A DNA stretch of 64,000 bases from an uncultured Helicobacteraceae bacterium (GCA_944323755.1 CALUTR010000002.1:353377-417376), one strand, 5' to 3'. Counted from the first letter of the stretch, positions 1 through 9,188 are shown. Program-made: numbers and translations. The notes: generated by a model from the sequence alone, not told the origin.

Positions 1-1
1 A

Positions 2-652
2 TTTATTATTTTGACAGGATACAAATCTCACATAATCAAAGATTATTTCATCAATTATTACACAAGATATAGCGATATAACAATCGATATGAAGGATAAT
101 TCATTTGAGATTCACAAGATTTATCACGAACCTTGGAAAGTTACAATGCTATATACAGGGCAAGACACAATGACAGGTGGCAGAATAAAACACGCAAAAG
201 ACTATATCAATAATGAATCTTTTATGCTAACTTATGGTGATGGTGTCGCAAATGTGGATATAAATAAACTATTACAATTCCATAGATCACATCAAAGGGC
301 AATCACAATGACTTCAATACAACCTGAAGGGAAATTTGGAGTATTAAACATCGGAGAAAACAATAAGATTCTAAATTTCACAGAAAAACCAAAAGGTGAT
401 AGCAATGATTATAATATGGGCTGGATAAATGGAGGATTTTTTGTGTGCGAACCAAAGATATTTGACTACATTGATGATGATTCCACGATTTTTGAACAAG
501 AACCACTAAAAAATCTAGCAAAAGATGGCGAACTATATAGCTATCAACATCACGGCTTTTGGAAATGTATGGATACATTAAGAGATAAAAATGAGCTATG
601 CAAAATGTGGGCTGATAGTAATGCACCTTGGGCTATATGGAGAAATAAATAA
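2..652 (+). CDS. rfbF: glucose-1-phosphate cytidylyltransferase, 5' end outside window
   Basis: RfbF makes CDP-D-glucose from CTP and glucose-1-phosphate, the first step to CDP-linked 6-deoxyhexoses. The reading frame is open through the left edge (F-I-I-L-T-G-Y-K), so the gene begins upstream and only about the last 216 codons are here. Visible family blocks are GGRIKHAKDYI, MLTYGDGVANVDI, INGGFFVCEP, EPLKNLA and the C-terminal GFWKCMDTLRDK. The stop overlaps the ATG of the next gene (TAATG), indicating translational coupling. The rfbG gene at 2958 supplies the next enzyme of the pathway. Identification is strong; the missing N-terminus should carry the nucleotide-binding loop. Confidence 0.92.
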   Translation, partial: FIILTGYKSHIIKDYFINYYTRYSDITIDMKDNSFEIHKIYHEPWKVTMLYTGQDTMTGGRIKHAKDYINNESFMLTYGDGVANVDINKLLQFHRSHQRAITMTSIQPEGKFGVLNIGENNKILNFTEKPKGDSNDYNMGWINGGFFVCEPKIFDYIDDDSTIFEQEPLKNLAKDGELYSYQHHGFWKCMDTLRDKNELCKMWADSNAPWAIWRNK

Positions 653-1838
653 TGATTGATAATACAAGAGAAGTAAATTTTCCTTATATGAATGAGGGCT
701 TTAATGGCATTAGATTTATTGAAAAGCAAGATAATTTTAAAAAAACCGAAAATGTACAATCATCGCTAATTTTTAGACAAAACAATCTAAATACAAATGA
801 GCCATTTTTTACCATCGCAATACCTACATATAATAGATTAGATACACTAAAGGAAGCAATAGAATCTGCGATTAATCAAGATTTAGATTCTAGGGGGGGG
901 GGAATCTAGATTCTAAAAAGTCATATGAGATAATAGTTGTAGAAAATTGTAATAACATAAATGAAATCACAGATACACAAATCTTATTAGAAACTAATTA
1001 TAAAAACAAACTTACATATTACAAAAATCATAAGAATCTAGGCTTATTTGGCAATTGGAATAGATGTATTAAGTTGGCACAAGGCAAATGGGTGTGTTTG
1101 CTACACGATGATGATATTTTGTTTAATAATTACCTAAGTGAAATGCAATACGCCACAAGCAAAGTAAGTAAAGTAGCTATGATTTCATCTGATGCTGTTT
1201 TGTTTGGTAAAGGTTTAGAAACTAATATGAATTACATAGAGGAGCTAGAAGAGCAAAAAGCAAGAAAAACAATAAAAGGTAAAATAAAAAATGTAATAAA
1301 GAAAATGATATTTCATAAATACATAGATGAATTTTACTTTACAAATAAAGATTGCCATCTATATCCAACAACAAAGCCCTCTGCCCTACTTCACAATAAA
1401 GATAAATGCATTCAAATTGGTGGATATAATCAAGATTTTTACCCAATGGATGATATTTTTGGTGCATTAAGAGCGGCTATCTACTGTGGCATTGCGCATT
1501 ACAAAAAGACTACAAATGCAAAACGACTTGATATATCACAAGGCACGACAAAAAATCTATGCAAAGAATACTCTTTACAGCATTATTTTTTTACAAAAGA
1601 TTGCCTAAAATATAACTCTATTTACAAAAGATATTTACTATACACTTTGCTTGAATGGCCACTGCAATCAAATAAAGCAAACAGAGATGCAACAGATAGA
1701 TTCTATAATGACTATGATATTGATATAAAATTTAATATTTTTGAAAAAATAATCATTATACTTACAAAATATAAGCACAGATTGCTTGGAGTTATTCGTA
1801 ATTCAAAGCTATTCTTTGCTTATAAAAATTTAATATAA
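652..1838 (+). CDS. GT2 glycosyltransferase, phase-variable, OFF as assembled
   Basis: Family 2 glycosyltransferase split by a G10 tract. The first frame (85 codons) contains the GT2 opening FTIAIPTYNRLDTLKEAI and ends at a TAG just after the tract. The continuation is in another frame: from 903 it reads NLDSKKSYEIIVVENC, then a GNWNRC block and the metal-binding LLHDDDIL motif, to the stop at 1838. Eleven or eight Gs would join the parts into about 395 residues; with ten the product is an 85-residue stub. A 60-residue N-terminal extension precedes the GT domain. No membrane segment is obvious, so a cytoplasmic role in glycan assembly is inferred. Donor and acceptor unknown. Confidence 0.87.
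893..902 (+). repeat. poly-G tract (G10) in GT2 gene; frame OFF
   Basis: Ten consecutive Gs at about codon 81 of the GT2 gene. The upstream frame runs into TAG at 907-909. The downstream GT2 sequence is in frame only with 8 or 11 Gs. Confidence 0.95.
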
Positions 1839-1847
1839 AGGACAATT

Positions 1848-2898
1848 ATGACTTGTAAGGCTTGTGGTAGCGATCAATTGCATGATTTATTATTTAGAGA
1901 AGATGTGCCAATTTTTCAAAATATGAAATATAAAAACAAAATCGATGCACTAAATGCAACCTGTGATAATCTTGATATAAAAATATGTGATATTTGTGGA
2001 ATGGCACACAATGTAGCATTTAAAAGTGAGATTGTTGATTATTGTGATTCATATGAGAATTCACAGTTTTACTCACCAATATACACTAACTATGTCGATG
2101 AAATAATCAATCTTCTAATCAACAAATACAATATTAATAATACAAATATCGTTGAAATTGGCTGTGGGAATGGTAAATTTCTATCAACATTAGCACAAAG
2201 AAGTAATTCAAATGGATTTGGCTTTGACCCTGCATTTAATGAAAATGACAATATGGGGGGGGGTAGAAATAAAAAAAGAATATTACAGCTCGCAGAATCT
2301 ACCAAATCTAGGGATTATTATATGTAGGCACGCAATAGAGCACATACAAGAACCATTAACTTTTCTACAAAATATACGAAATCAAATAGTTGGCAATCCA
2401 ATAATATTTTTTGAAACACCGCGCTTAGAGTGGATCATACAAAATAATGCATTTTATGATTTTTTCTATGAACATTGTAATTATTTCAGCGAACTATCAA
2501 TTAGAATCCTTTTTAATAGAGCAAATTTTAAAATATTAGAAATAATACCATCATTTAATAACCAATATCAGCTAATTTTCGCCAAACCAAAAAATATGAA
2601 GATAAAAATTGAAGATTCCAAAATCTTAGCACTAAATGAATATGATAATATAGCTATTTGGGGTGCTGGAGCAAAGGGTGTAACAATAGCAAACATATTA
2701 AATAATATAAAATGTGTAATTGATATCAATCCAAATAAGCAAAGTTGCTTCATACCAAAATCCGCAATAGAGATTTTATCACCACAAGACGCTCTAAAAA
2801 GATATAATATAGATTTGATTTTAGTAATGAATCCAAACTATATAAATGAAGTAAAAGATATGGTAAAAGATTATAAAATCAAGGTTGATAGTATATAG
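1848..2898 (+). CDS. sugar C-methyltransferase-like SAM enzyme, phase-variable, OFF as assembled
   Basis: The layout matches nucleotide-sugar C-methyltransferases of the TylCIII/EryBIII type. An N-terminal cysteine cluster (CKAC near residue 3, CDICG near residue 46) precedes a SAM-binding motif NIVEIGCGNGKFL near residue 98. A C-terminal Methyltransf_14-like domain carries AIWGAGAKG and IDLILVMNPNY. A G9 tract at about codon 137 breaks the frame: the first part stops at 2327, and the continuation (VEIKKEYYSSQNLP onward) lies one frame over. Eight Gs give about 349 residues. The gene sits between the CDP-glucose genes rfbF and rfbG. The RfbG product is a 4-keto sugar, a suitable acceptor for C3 methylation. 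That link is inferred. Confidence 0.8.
2255..2263 (+). repeat. poly-G tract (G9) in C-methyltransferase gene; frame OFF
   Basis: Nine Gs follow ATAT at codon 137. Removing one G (or adding two) joins the N-terminal SAM-binding part to the C-terminal domain. Confidence 0.95.
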
Positions 2899-2957
2899 TT
2901 TGAAGTTTTATTAAGATAGAATTGCACAATATTTTTAAAAAAAGGTTGATAGATATA

Positions 2958-4037
2958 ATGAATATCTACAAAAATAAAAATGTTTTTATAAGCGGGCATA
3001 GCGGTTTTAAAGGCTCTTGGCTTTATCTATTTTTAGAAAACTTAGGAAGCAATGTGTTTGGATACTCACTAAAGCCAAACACAAATCCAAGCCATTTTAC
3101 TTTAATGGGTGGCAGCAATTATTTTAATGGAATCTTCGCAGATATACGGGATCAAAATACGCTATCAGCAAGCATTTCTGATTTTAATCCACATATTATA
3201 TTTCATCTTGCTGCCCAACCATTAGTGAGGGAAAGCTACAAAAATCCGATAGAGACATTTGAAGTTAATTCTTTTGGAATCTTAAATCTACTTTATACTA
3301 TACACAAATCAAAAGATAAATTAACAAACCTAAAAGCCATAGTAATAATTACGACAGATAAAGTCTATCACAATGAAGAATGGATATGGGGATATAGAGA
3401 AAATGACAAGCTAGGAGGATATGATCCATATAGCGCTTCTAAAGCTTGTGGCGAAATCATTGCGGATTCTATGCGATCTAGTTTTTTTAATATTAATGAG
3501 TTTGGAAAATTACATAATATCTTAATTGCAACTGCACGAGCTGGAAATGTAATTGGTGGCGGTGATTTTAGTGCAGATAGATTAATACCTGATTTAATAT
3601 ATGGTATCATAAATAGTAAAACGACAATCATTAGAAATCCACTTGCAACACGACCATGGCAAAATGTCTTAGAACCACTTAGGGGATATTTAATGTTAGG
3701 AGAGAAACTCTTGCAAGGCGATACATCATTTGCAAATAGTTTTAATTTTGGTCCTGATATAAGTGGAAATATAAGAGTAATAGATATGCTTGAAATTGCA
3801 AAAGAGATATGGGGTAAAATAGATTACAAAGTAGAAACTTCTAAAAATAACCCTCACGAAGCAACACTATTAATGCTTGATACTTCAAAAGCATATCATC
3901 TATTGCAATGGAAGCCAAAATTAAGCACTATAGATTCTATTAAATCTACGATAAATTGGTATAAAGAATTCATAGAAAACAAAAACATAATCACACAACA
4001 ACAGCTAAAATGCTATATGGGGGGGGGGTTGCACTAA
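2958..4037 (+). CDS. rfbG: CDP-glucose 4,6-dehydratase
   Basis: RfbG converts CDP-D-glucose to CDP-4-keto-6-deoxy-D-glucose. It is a short-chain dehydrogenase/reductase: nucleotide-binding start VFISGHSGFKGSW, the block HLAAQPLVRESY, the TTDKVYHN strand and the catalytic YSASK (Y158, K162). The AGNVIGGGDF and RPWQNVLEPL blocks are typical of CDP-glucose dehydratases. I chose ATG 2958 over an upstream in-frame TTG (2922) because family members start just before this Rossmann motif. An AAAGG lies upstream, at a longer than usual spacing. Length is 359 residues, normal for the family. A G10 tract sits at the very end and alters only the tail. Confidence 0.93.
   Translation: MNIYKNKNVFISGHSGFKGSWLYLFLENLGSNVFGYSLKPNTNPSHFTLMGGSNYFNGIFADIRDQNTLSASISDFNPHIIFHLAAQPLVRESYKNPIETFEVNSFGILNLLYTIHKSKDKLTNLKAIVIITTDKVYHNEEWIWGYRENDKLGGYDPYSASKACGEIIADSMRSSFFNINEFGKLHNILIATARAGNVIGGGDFSADRLIPDLIYGIINSKTTIIRNPLATRPWQNVLEPLRGYLMLGEKLLQGDTSFANSFNFGPDISGNIRVIDMLEIAKEIWGKIDYKVETSKNNPHEATLLMLDTSKAYHLLQWKPKLSTIDSIKSTINWYKEFIENKNIITQQQLKCYMGGGLH
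4019..4028 (+). repeat. poly-G tract (G10) at the 3' end of rfbG
   Basis: Ten Gs begin inside the last ATG codon of rfbG. As assembled the protein ends GGG-L-H. Eleven Gs would end four codons later, and nine would open a tail of about 52 codons to 4185, just before the next gene. Confidence 0.92.
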
Positions 4038-4209
4038 AGTAATACTCCACACCAAATCTTCACAAACCAAACACAATAAACATACACATCATACGCATAA
4101 AAAACAATACTTGGATTTAAAGAAAATCCTACAATTTAATCATTTTAAACACACACAAAATACTACATTTCACAATGCTGCATAAATTTAATTCAAACAA
4201 AGGAAAAAT

Positions 4210-5325
4210 ATGGAAATTCTAAGAGCAAAGACAAAAGAATTATTTAAATCACAATTAAACGAAAAACAGGCGCAAAACTCAAAGCTTAATATAGAAGAAC
4301 TAGAAGCAAACAAAACAATCTTACAATCATATCCACGACGCATTGTTCTTGAAATGACAAGTGCTTGCAATATAAAATGTATATTTTGCGGAAGAGATGA
4401 AGCAGAGTTCAATCAAACATATTTAAAACTAGAAGTGTTAGATAAACTATCAAACGCATTAGAACATTGCGAAGAAGTAACGCTATTTGGCTGGGGTGAG
4501 CCAACTATCAATCCAAAATTTTCAAAATTTTTAGAGAGACTAGATAAAACAAATGTAAGGAAATATTTTGTTACAAATGGCACAAGATTAGATAAATTTG
4601 TAGATGATATTTTTAAATATCATGTTGATATTATCGCAATAAGCCTAGATGGGGCAGATTCTAACACAAATGATAATATTAGAGTTGGTGCGAAGTTTGA
4701 AAACATTATAAAAAATATCAAAACCATAGTAAAGAAAAAAGAGGAATTAAAATTAGATTATCCATATTTGAATTTTGTATTTGTCGCTATGGAATCTAAC
4801 ATAAGAGAACTACCAAAAATGGTAAAACTTGCAAAAGAATTAAAAATGCAAGAAGTAAAAGTGGTATTTCTAACTGCATTTAGCACTGATATGCTAAAAG
4901 AAAGCCTATATAATAAACAAGAGTTAGTAAAAAATATATTCAATGAAACTATAGCAATAGCAAAAGAATTAAATATAAAATTAAAGCTTCCTTATGTGCA
5001 AGGTGAAGATATAGCAGGTGAAAAATATCACAAAGATTGTTTTGTTGGCTGGAGGGATTTTTTCATAGGTAGTGATGATAGCATACGCCCTTGTCAAAGC
5101 ACCAGTCTAAAACTTGGCAATCTAAGCGATTATGAAAGTTTTGAAGATGCATGGAATTCTAAATTAATGCAAGATTTTAGAGCAAAGGTAAATGGGGGGG
5201 GGGATATGCCTATTCAGTGCAAATTATGTTATCAAAGCTCACACGCAAATTGGAACAAAAAGTCAAGCTTTATTCAGCTTGGCACAGCATTCGCACCAGA
5301 TTGGGAGAAAAAGAAAAAGTCCTAA
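4210..5325 (+). CDS. radical SAM/SPASM-like protein of the polysaccharide locus, phase-variable, ON
   Basis: A 371-residue radical SAM enzyme. The CX3CX2C motif for the [4Fe-4S]-SAM cluster is C53, C57, C60 in SACNIKCIFCGRD, followed by FGWGEPTINP and the SLDGA block. C-terminal cysteines near residues 277, 295, 337 and 340 (CKLC) look like ligands of an auxiliary SPASM/twitch cluster. A G10 tract at codons 329-331 lies between the auxiliary cysteines and is in frame here, so the gene is ON; a length change would remove the CKLC pair. Start is ATG 4210 behind AAAGGAAAA. Neighbours are nucleotide-sugar enzymes, so a sugar or nucleotide-sugar substrate is inferred. The exact reaction is unknown. 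Confidence 0.85.
   Translation: MEILRAKTKELFKSQLNEKQAQNSKLNIEELEANKTILQSYPRRIVLEMTSACNIKCIFCGRDEAEFNQTYLKLEVLDKLSNALEHCEEVTLFGWGEPTINPKFSKFLERLDKTNVRKYFVTNGTRLDKFVDDIFKYHVDIIAISLDGADSNTNDNIRVGAKFENIIKNIKTIVKKKEELKLDYPYLNFVFVAMESNIRELPKMVKLAKELKMQEVKVVFLTAFSTDMLKESLYNKQELVKNIFNETIAIAKELNIKLKLPYVQGEDIAGEKYHKDCFVGWRDFFIGSDDSIRPCQSTSLKLGNLSDYESFEDAWNSKLMQDFRAKVNGGGDMPIQCKLCYQSSHANWNKKSSFIQLGTAFAPDWEKKKKS
5194..5203 (+). repeat. poly-G tract (G10) in radical SAM gene; frame ON
   Basis: Ten Gs encode GGG between AAT and GAT at codons 329-331. The other two frames remain open for 75-80 codons downstream, so shifted products would carry different tails, not stop at once. Confidence 0.95.
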
Positions 5326-5427
5326 ACACAATATCACAATACAAAAAGAGTGTAAAAACACTCCTTACAATAAACAATCCTATAAAACAACTACAAACCA
5401 ATACAACCAATATTTTGGAGGTATTGC

Positions 5428-6510
5428 GTGCTAGATAACATCATTATAAAAGAAGACTTAGAATATATTTTTTGTAATTTAGAAAATAAAGAAAAATTTA
5501 GAGATTCAACGATTCTAATAACTGGCTGTGCTGGTTTTTTAGGGTTTTATTTTATGGGATTTTTTAGCACATACGCAGAAAGACTCGGAATAAATAAAAT
5601 CATCGGATTAGATAATTTTATGATCCATAAACCAAAATGGATAGAGCAAATTCAAAAAATACATACAAATAAAGTTGAAATTGAAAAGTTTGATATCATA
5701 AAAGATGATATAAGAAATATAGAAAGTGCGTGTGAAGCTACATTTATTATACATTTAGCAAGTATTGCATCACCAACATTTTACAGACAATATCCACTAG
5801 AAACATTAGATGCAAATATTTGGGGGCTTAGAAATCTACTTGAATTCTACAAAGATAAACAAATCAATGGTGTTTTATTTTTCTCAAGTTCAGAGATATA
5901 TGGCGATCCAATAAAAAGTGAGATTCCAACAAATGAAGAATATAGAGGTAATGTATCTTGTATCGGACCAAGAGCATGCTATGATGAATCTAAGCGTTTT
6001 GGCGAAACGATGTGCTATCTATTTGCAAACAAATACAATATGCCAATAGGGATTGCTAGACCTTTTAATAACTATGGACCCGGTATGAATATCAATGATA
6101 AACGCGTTCCAGCAGACTTTGCAAAAGCTATATTAGAAAATAAAGATATTGAAATTTTTAGCGATGGCACGCCAAAACGAACATTCTGCTATATTAGTGA
6201 TGCAATATGTGGATATTTAAAGATTCTACTTTATGGAAAATTTGATTATTTTAATATCGGTATAGAAAAACCAGAAATCAGCATAAGTGAATTGGCGCAA
6301 CTATACAAAAAAATTGGCAATGATTTATTTGATTATAAAAGTGATATAAAACTATCAAAATCAAGTGATAAAGATTACCTAACACACAATCCAAATAGAA
6401 GATGCCCAGACATCACAAAAGCCAGAAAATTGCTAAATTACAATCCAAAAATCAATGTAGAAAATGGAATCTACAGATTCCTTTGTTTTTTAAGAGATGG
6501 TGCTATATGA
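5428..6510 (+). CDS. NAD-dependent epimerase/dehydratase, UDP-glucuronate decarboxylase (UXS)-like
   Basis: Extended short-chain dehydrogenase of 360 residues: ILITGCAGFLGFY nucleotide-binding loop, HLASIASP block, FFSSSEIYGDP, catalytic Y185 and K189 in GPRACYDESKRFGE, and RPFNNYGPGM. The GPRxCYDExKR block is characteristic of UDP-glucuronate decarboxylases, which make UDP-xylose. The next gene, ugd, would supply the UDP-glucuronate. Start is GTG 5428 behind TTGGAGGTATTGC. The stop overlaps the ATG of ugd by four bases (ATGA), so the two are coupled. A related C4- or C6-modifying dehydratase cannot be excluded. Family assignment is firm; the exact product is inferred. Confidence 0.83.
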   Translation: MLDNIIIKEDLEYIFCNLENKEKFRDSTILITGCAGFLGFYFMGFFSTYAERLGINKIIGLDNFMIHKPKWIEQIQKIHTNKVEIEKFDIIKDDIRNIESACEATFIIHLASIASPTFYRQYPLETLDANIWGLRNLLEFYKDKQINGVLFFSSSEIYGDPIKSEIPTNEEYRGNVSCIGPRACYDESKRFGETMCYLFANKYNMPIGIARPFNNYGPGMNINDKRVPADFAKAILENKDIEIFSDGTPKRTFCYISDAICGYLKILLYGKFDYFNIGIEKPEISISELAQLYKKIGNDLFDYKSDIKLSKSSDKDYLTHNPNRRCPDITKARKLLNYNPKINVENGIYRFLCFLRDGAI

Positions 6511-7742
6511 AAATAGCAGTTTTTGGATTAGGATTTGTCGGGCTTACAACTGCTGTTGGTTTCGCAAACAAGGATATAAAAGTAAGTGGCTATGAAATAA
6601 GTAAAGAAAAAGTAGAAATGCTTAAAAATGGCAATATTCCATTTTTTGAAAAAGATTTAAATGAGGCGCTAAATAACGCAATAAAAACAAATCTAACAAT
6701 CACTAGTGATATTATTAAAGCTTTAGATTCTACTGATATTGTATTTTATTGCATTGGCACTCCTATGAGCGATGATGGAAGTGCTGATTTATCATTTATT
6801 TTAAATGCGCTACAAGATACAGCAAATCATATAAAACTATGCAAAGAAAAGCCCATTTTAGTCATTAAATCCACAATTCCACCTGGTAGTCTAAAAGATG
6901 TATTTTTACCATTTTTACAGGCATTAGGATTAGTAGAGAATAGAGATTTTATCTTAGCTAATAATCCAGAATTTTTAAGAGAAGGCTATGCATATGATGA
7001 TTTTATGAATCCAGATAGGATTGTCATTGGCGCAGATTTTAAGATAGATAAAATTATAGAAATTTATTCAAAATTTAATGCACAAATCATATTCGTATCT
7101 CCAAATACTGCAGAATTCATAAAATATCTAAGCAATACAATGCTATCAATGATGATAAGCTATGCAAATGATATGAGTATTATTGCAAAACATATTGGTG
7201 ATATAGATATAAAAAAGGCATTTGAAGTATTGCATATGGATAAAAGATTTTTTGGAAATCCAGCAAATATCACTAGCTATATTTATCCAGGTATGGGCTT
7301 TGGTGGGTATTGTTTGCCAAAAGATACTTTTGCACTATATAAACAATCAAAAAATAAAGGTTATGAAAGCAAACTAATCAAAGAAATACTAAATATTAAT
7401 GATGCCATTATTGATTATCATATAGCTAACATACAAGAAAATAGAGATGCAAACATAGGGATTCTAGGATTAAGCTTTAAGCCAAATAGTGATGATGTAA
7501 GAGATTCAAAATCATTATTATTGATACAAAAGCTAATTGCTAAAGGATATAAAAATATATATGCCTTTGATCCACTTGCAAATCATAGTTTCAAAAAAAC
7601 ATACAACATTGATATAAAATATACAAATAGTCTAAATGAGATTATTAATTCGTGTGAAGCATTGATAATTGCTACTGCGTGGAGTGATTTTAAAAATCTA
7701 GATGTAAAAAATAAAAGAGTATATAATCTTAGATATATATGA
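6507..7742 (+). CDS. ugd: UDP-glucose 6-dehydrogenase
   Basis: Oxidises UDP-glucose to UDP-glucuronate with two NAD+. The N-terminus IAVFGLGFVGL is the NAD-binding loop. CIGTPMSDDGSAD, STIPPGS and NNPEFLREG are family blocks, and the catalytic cysteine is C269 in GFGGYCLPKD. The C-terminal domain has GLSFKPNSDDVRDS. I start at ATG 6507, which overlaps the previous stop, rather than at an upstream in-frame start inside the neighbour. Length is 411 residues, usual for the family. Adjacency to the UXS-like gene suggests a two-step route from UDP-glucose to UDP-xylose or a relative. GDP-mannose dehydrogenase activity is less likely given this neighbour. Confidence 0.9.
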   Translation: MKIAVFGLGFVGLTTAVGFANKDIKVSGYEISKEKVEMLKNGNIPFFEKDLNEALNNAIKTNLTITSDIIKALDSTDIVFYCIGTPMSDDGSADLSFILNALQDTANHIKLCKEKPILVIKSTIPPGSLKDVFLPFLQALGLVENRDFILANNPEFLREGYAYDDFMNPDRIVIGADFKIDKIIEIYSKFNAQIIFVSPNTAEFIKYLSNTMLSMMISYANDMSIIAKHIGDIDIKKAFEVLHMDKRFFGNPANITSYIYPGMGFGGYCLPKDTFALYKQSKNKGYESKLIKEILNINDAIIDYHIANIQENRDANIGILGLSFKPNSDDVRDSKSLLLIQKLIAKGYKNIYAFDPLANHSFKKTYNIDIKYTNSLNEIINSCEALIIATAWSDFKNLDVKNKRVYNLRYI

Positions 7743-7744
7743 TA

Positions 7745-7822
7745 TGGTCGGAGTAGCGGGATTCAAACCCACGACCTCACCCACCCCAAGGGTGCGCGCT
7801 AATCAGGCTGCGCTATACTCCG
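7745..7822 (-). tRNA. tRNA-Pro (GGG)
   Basis: On the minus strand the sequence folds as a tRNA. The acceptor stem is CGGAGTA/TACTCCG, the anticodon stem CACCC/GGGTG with loop TTGGGGT gives anticodon GGG, the T arm has GGTTTGAATCCC, and the 3' CCA is encoded. It lies three bases from the stop of ugd on the opposite strand, inside the polysaccharide locus. Confidence 0.93.
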
Positions 7823-7835
7823 AAATAAATCGTAT

Positions 7836-7864
7836 ATTATACTTTCAACCTTATAATAATGTAA
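7836..7864 (-). promoter_or_regulatory. sigma70-type promoter of tRNA-Pro
   Basis: On the minus strand a perfect -10 box TATAAT (7836-7841) lies 14 bases upstream of the tRNA 5' end. A TTACAT -35-like box (7859-7864) is 17 bases further. The predicted start is about seven bases before the tRNA. Confidence 0.6.
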
Positions 7865-7873
7865 AAGCTAGGC

Positions 7874-7879
7874 TATAAT
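7874..7879 (+). promoter_or_regulatory. -10 box upstream of GT61 gene
   Basis: A perfect TATAAT stands 30 bases before the ATG at 7909, followed by a good AGGAG ribosome site (7899-7903). The -35 region is weak. It would restart transcription of the + strand genes after the tRNA. Confidence 0.5.
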
Positions 7880-7908
7880 CAACAATATTCTTTACAATAG
7901 GAGCTAAA

Positions 7909-9157
7909 ATGATAGAAATATTAGAATTTAGAATTAGCAATAAAATAAAAGAGGATTCTCTTGAATTTAAAAGTATGAAAGACAAAAATAAAATATCAAA
8001 TATTTATAATGTTGCAAAATATGGATTTAATAGCACAAATGCTGATAGGGGGGGGGCAGCTAGAAAAACTAAAAAATGAATTTGAAGAATTTTCAAATAG
8101 AATCTTTCACATACCAATTAATACTCCAAAAATATATCATAGAAATAATGCAAAAGTTTGCTCATATGGCGGCATATTTGAAAATAATAAAATAATAAAT
8201 GAGAGTCTAAATACATTTGAAAACAACAAATACCAGCAAGATTTTTTTGATTATTTAGAGAATCTAAATGCATCTAAAATACGAGACAAAAGAACATTAA
8301 AAGATTTTATAAAAAAAATATATTTTAAATTCTTTAGCATAAGGGCACGAAAAAATAAAAAAATATTGCTAGATCCATCAAAACCAAAAGCAATATTTTT
8401 CTGTGCTTGGTTTTCAAATGCTTATCATTTCACATTTGAAGCTTACACAAGGCTTATAATACTGCTAGATTATGCAAAAAATAACAATCTATATTTTTAC
8501 ATTATTGCACCACCAAAATATCGTGGCTTTCATAAATACTATGATTGGTTCATAAATGAGATTTTAGATATTGAAAAAATCAATAGAGATAATATTATAT
8601 ATCTTGATTACCAAAATTATGATGTAAAAAATATATATTTTTGCTCAAACCCACAATGCAATACAAAAGAAACATTAAATGCTATAAACAAACTAAAACA
8701 AAATCTTTTTATCAATGATTTTAACGCTATGGGAGAACGATTATTTATCAGTAGAAAAAAATCACCAAGAAGGTATTTAATAAATGAAGATGAAATTTTT
8801 AGCATATTAGAGAGTAGATTTGGATTTAAAAGAATATATATGGAGGATTACACACTAAAAGAAAAATTAAATCACATAATAAGAGCAAAAGTAGTAATGA
8901 GCATAGAAGGCACAAGTCTTGTAAATGGCTTGTTTATGGATTACAAAGATTCTAAATTAATCTCACTTAGAAGCTATGATATGGTGGATCATTTGCCAAT
9001 TTTTGCATCTATGTTTAAAAATATAGAATTTTTACCAATTATATGCGATATAGAAGAGAAAAAAGGCGATAAACATCTTTGGGTTGAGAGTAATTTATCA
9101 CTAAAACCGCAGTATTTGATACAAAAATTAAAAGAATATGAAATAGATGAGATATAA
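7909..9157 (+). CDS. GT61 (DUF563) glycosyltransferase, phase-variable, OFF as assembled
   Basis: The full gene starts at ATG 7909 behind AGGAG. The first 46 codons (containing KIKEDSLEFKSM) match the start of the paralogue at 13046 (KMKDNSLEFQSM), which proves the start and frame. A G9 tract then shifts the frame and the product stops at 8077-8079. The downstream part, QLEKLKNEFEEF to 9157, holds the GT61 core: FCAWFSNAYHFTFEAYTRL, ERLFISRKKSPRR, an EDYTLKEKLNHI helix and SIEGTSLVNGLFM. Eight Gs give about 415 residues. An internal TTG start at 8009 lies in the downstream frame but lacks the conserved N-terminus. Substrate unknown; a cytoplasmic glycan-building role is inferred. Confidence 0.87.
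8048..8056 (+). repeat. poly-G tract (G9) in GT61 gene; frame OFF
   Basis: Nine Gs at codon 47. The conserved N-terminus and the GT61 core are in frame only with 8 or 11 Gs. Confidence 0.95.
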
Positions 9158-9188
9158 TCACATTTATTTCAAAATAAAAGGATGAATT

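Noticed and set aside
5192..5438. Two overlapping reading frames after the radical SAM tract, one reaching the start of the next gene
   Set aside because: They lack the CKLC cluster ligands and have low-complexity composition; kept only as possible shifted tails.
8009..8056. TTG start at 8009 as the true start of the first GT61 gene
   Set aside because: It lacks a ribosome site and the N-terminal signature shared with the paralogue, which lies in the frame starting at 7909.
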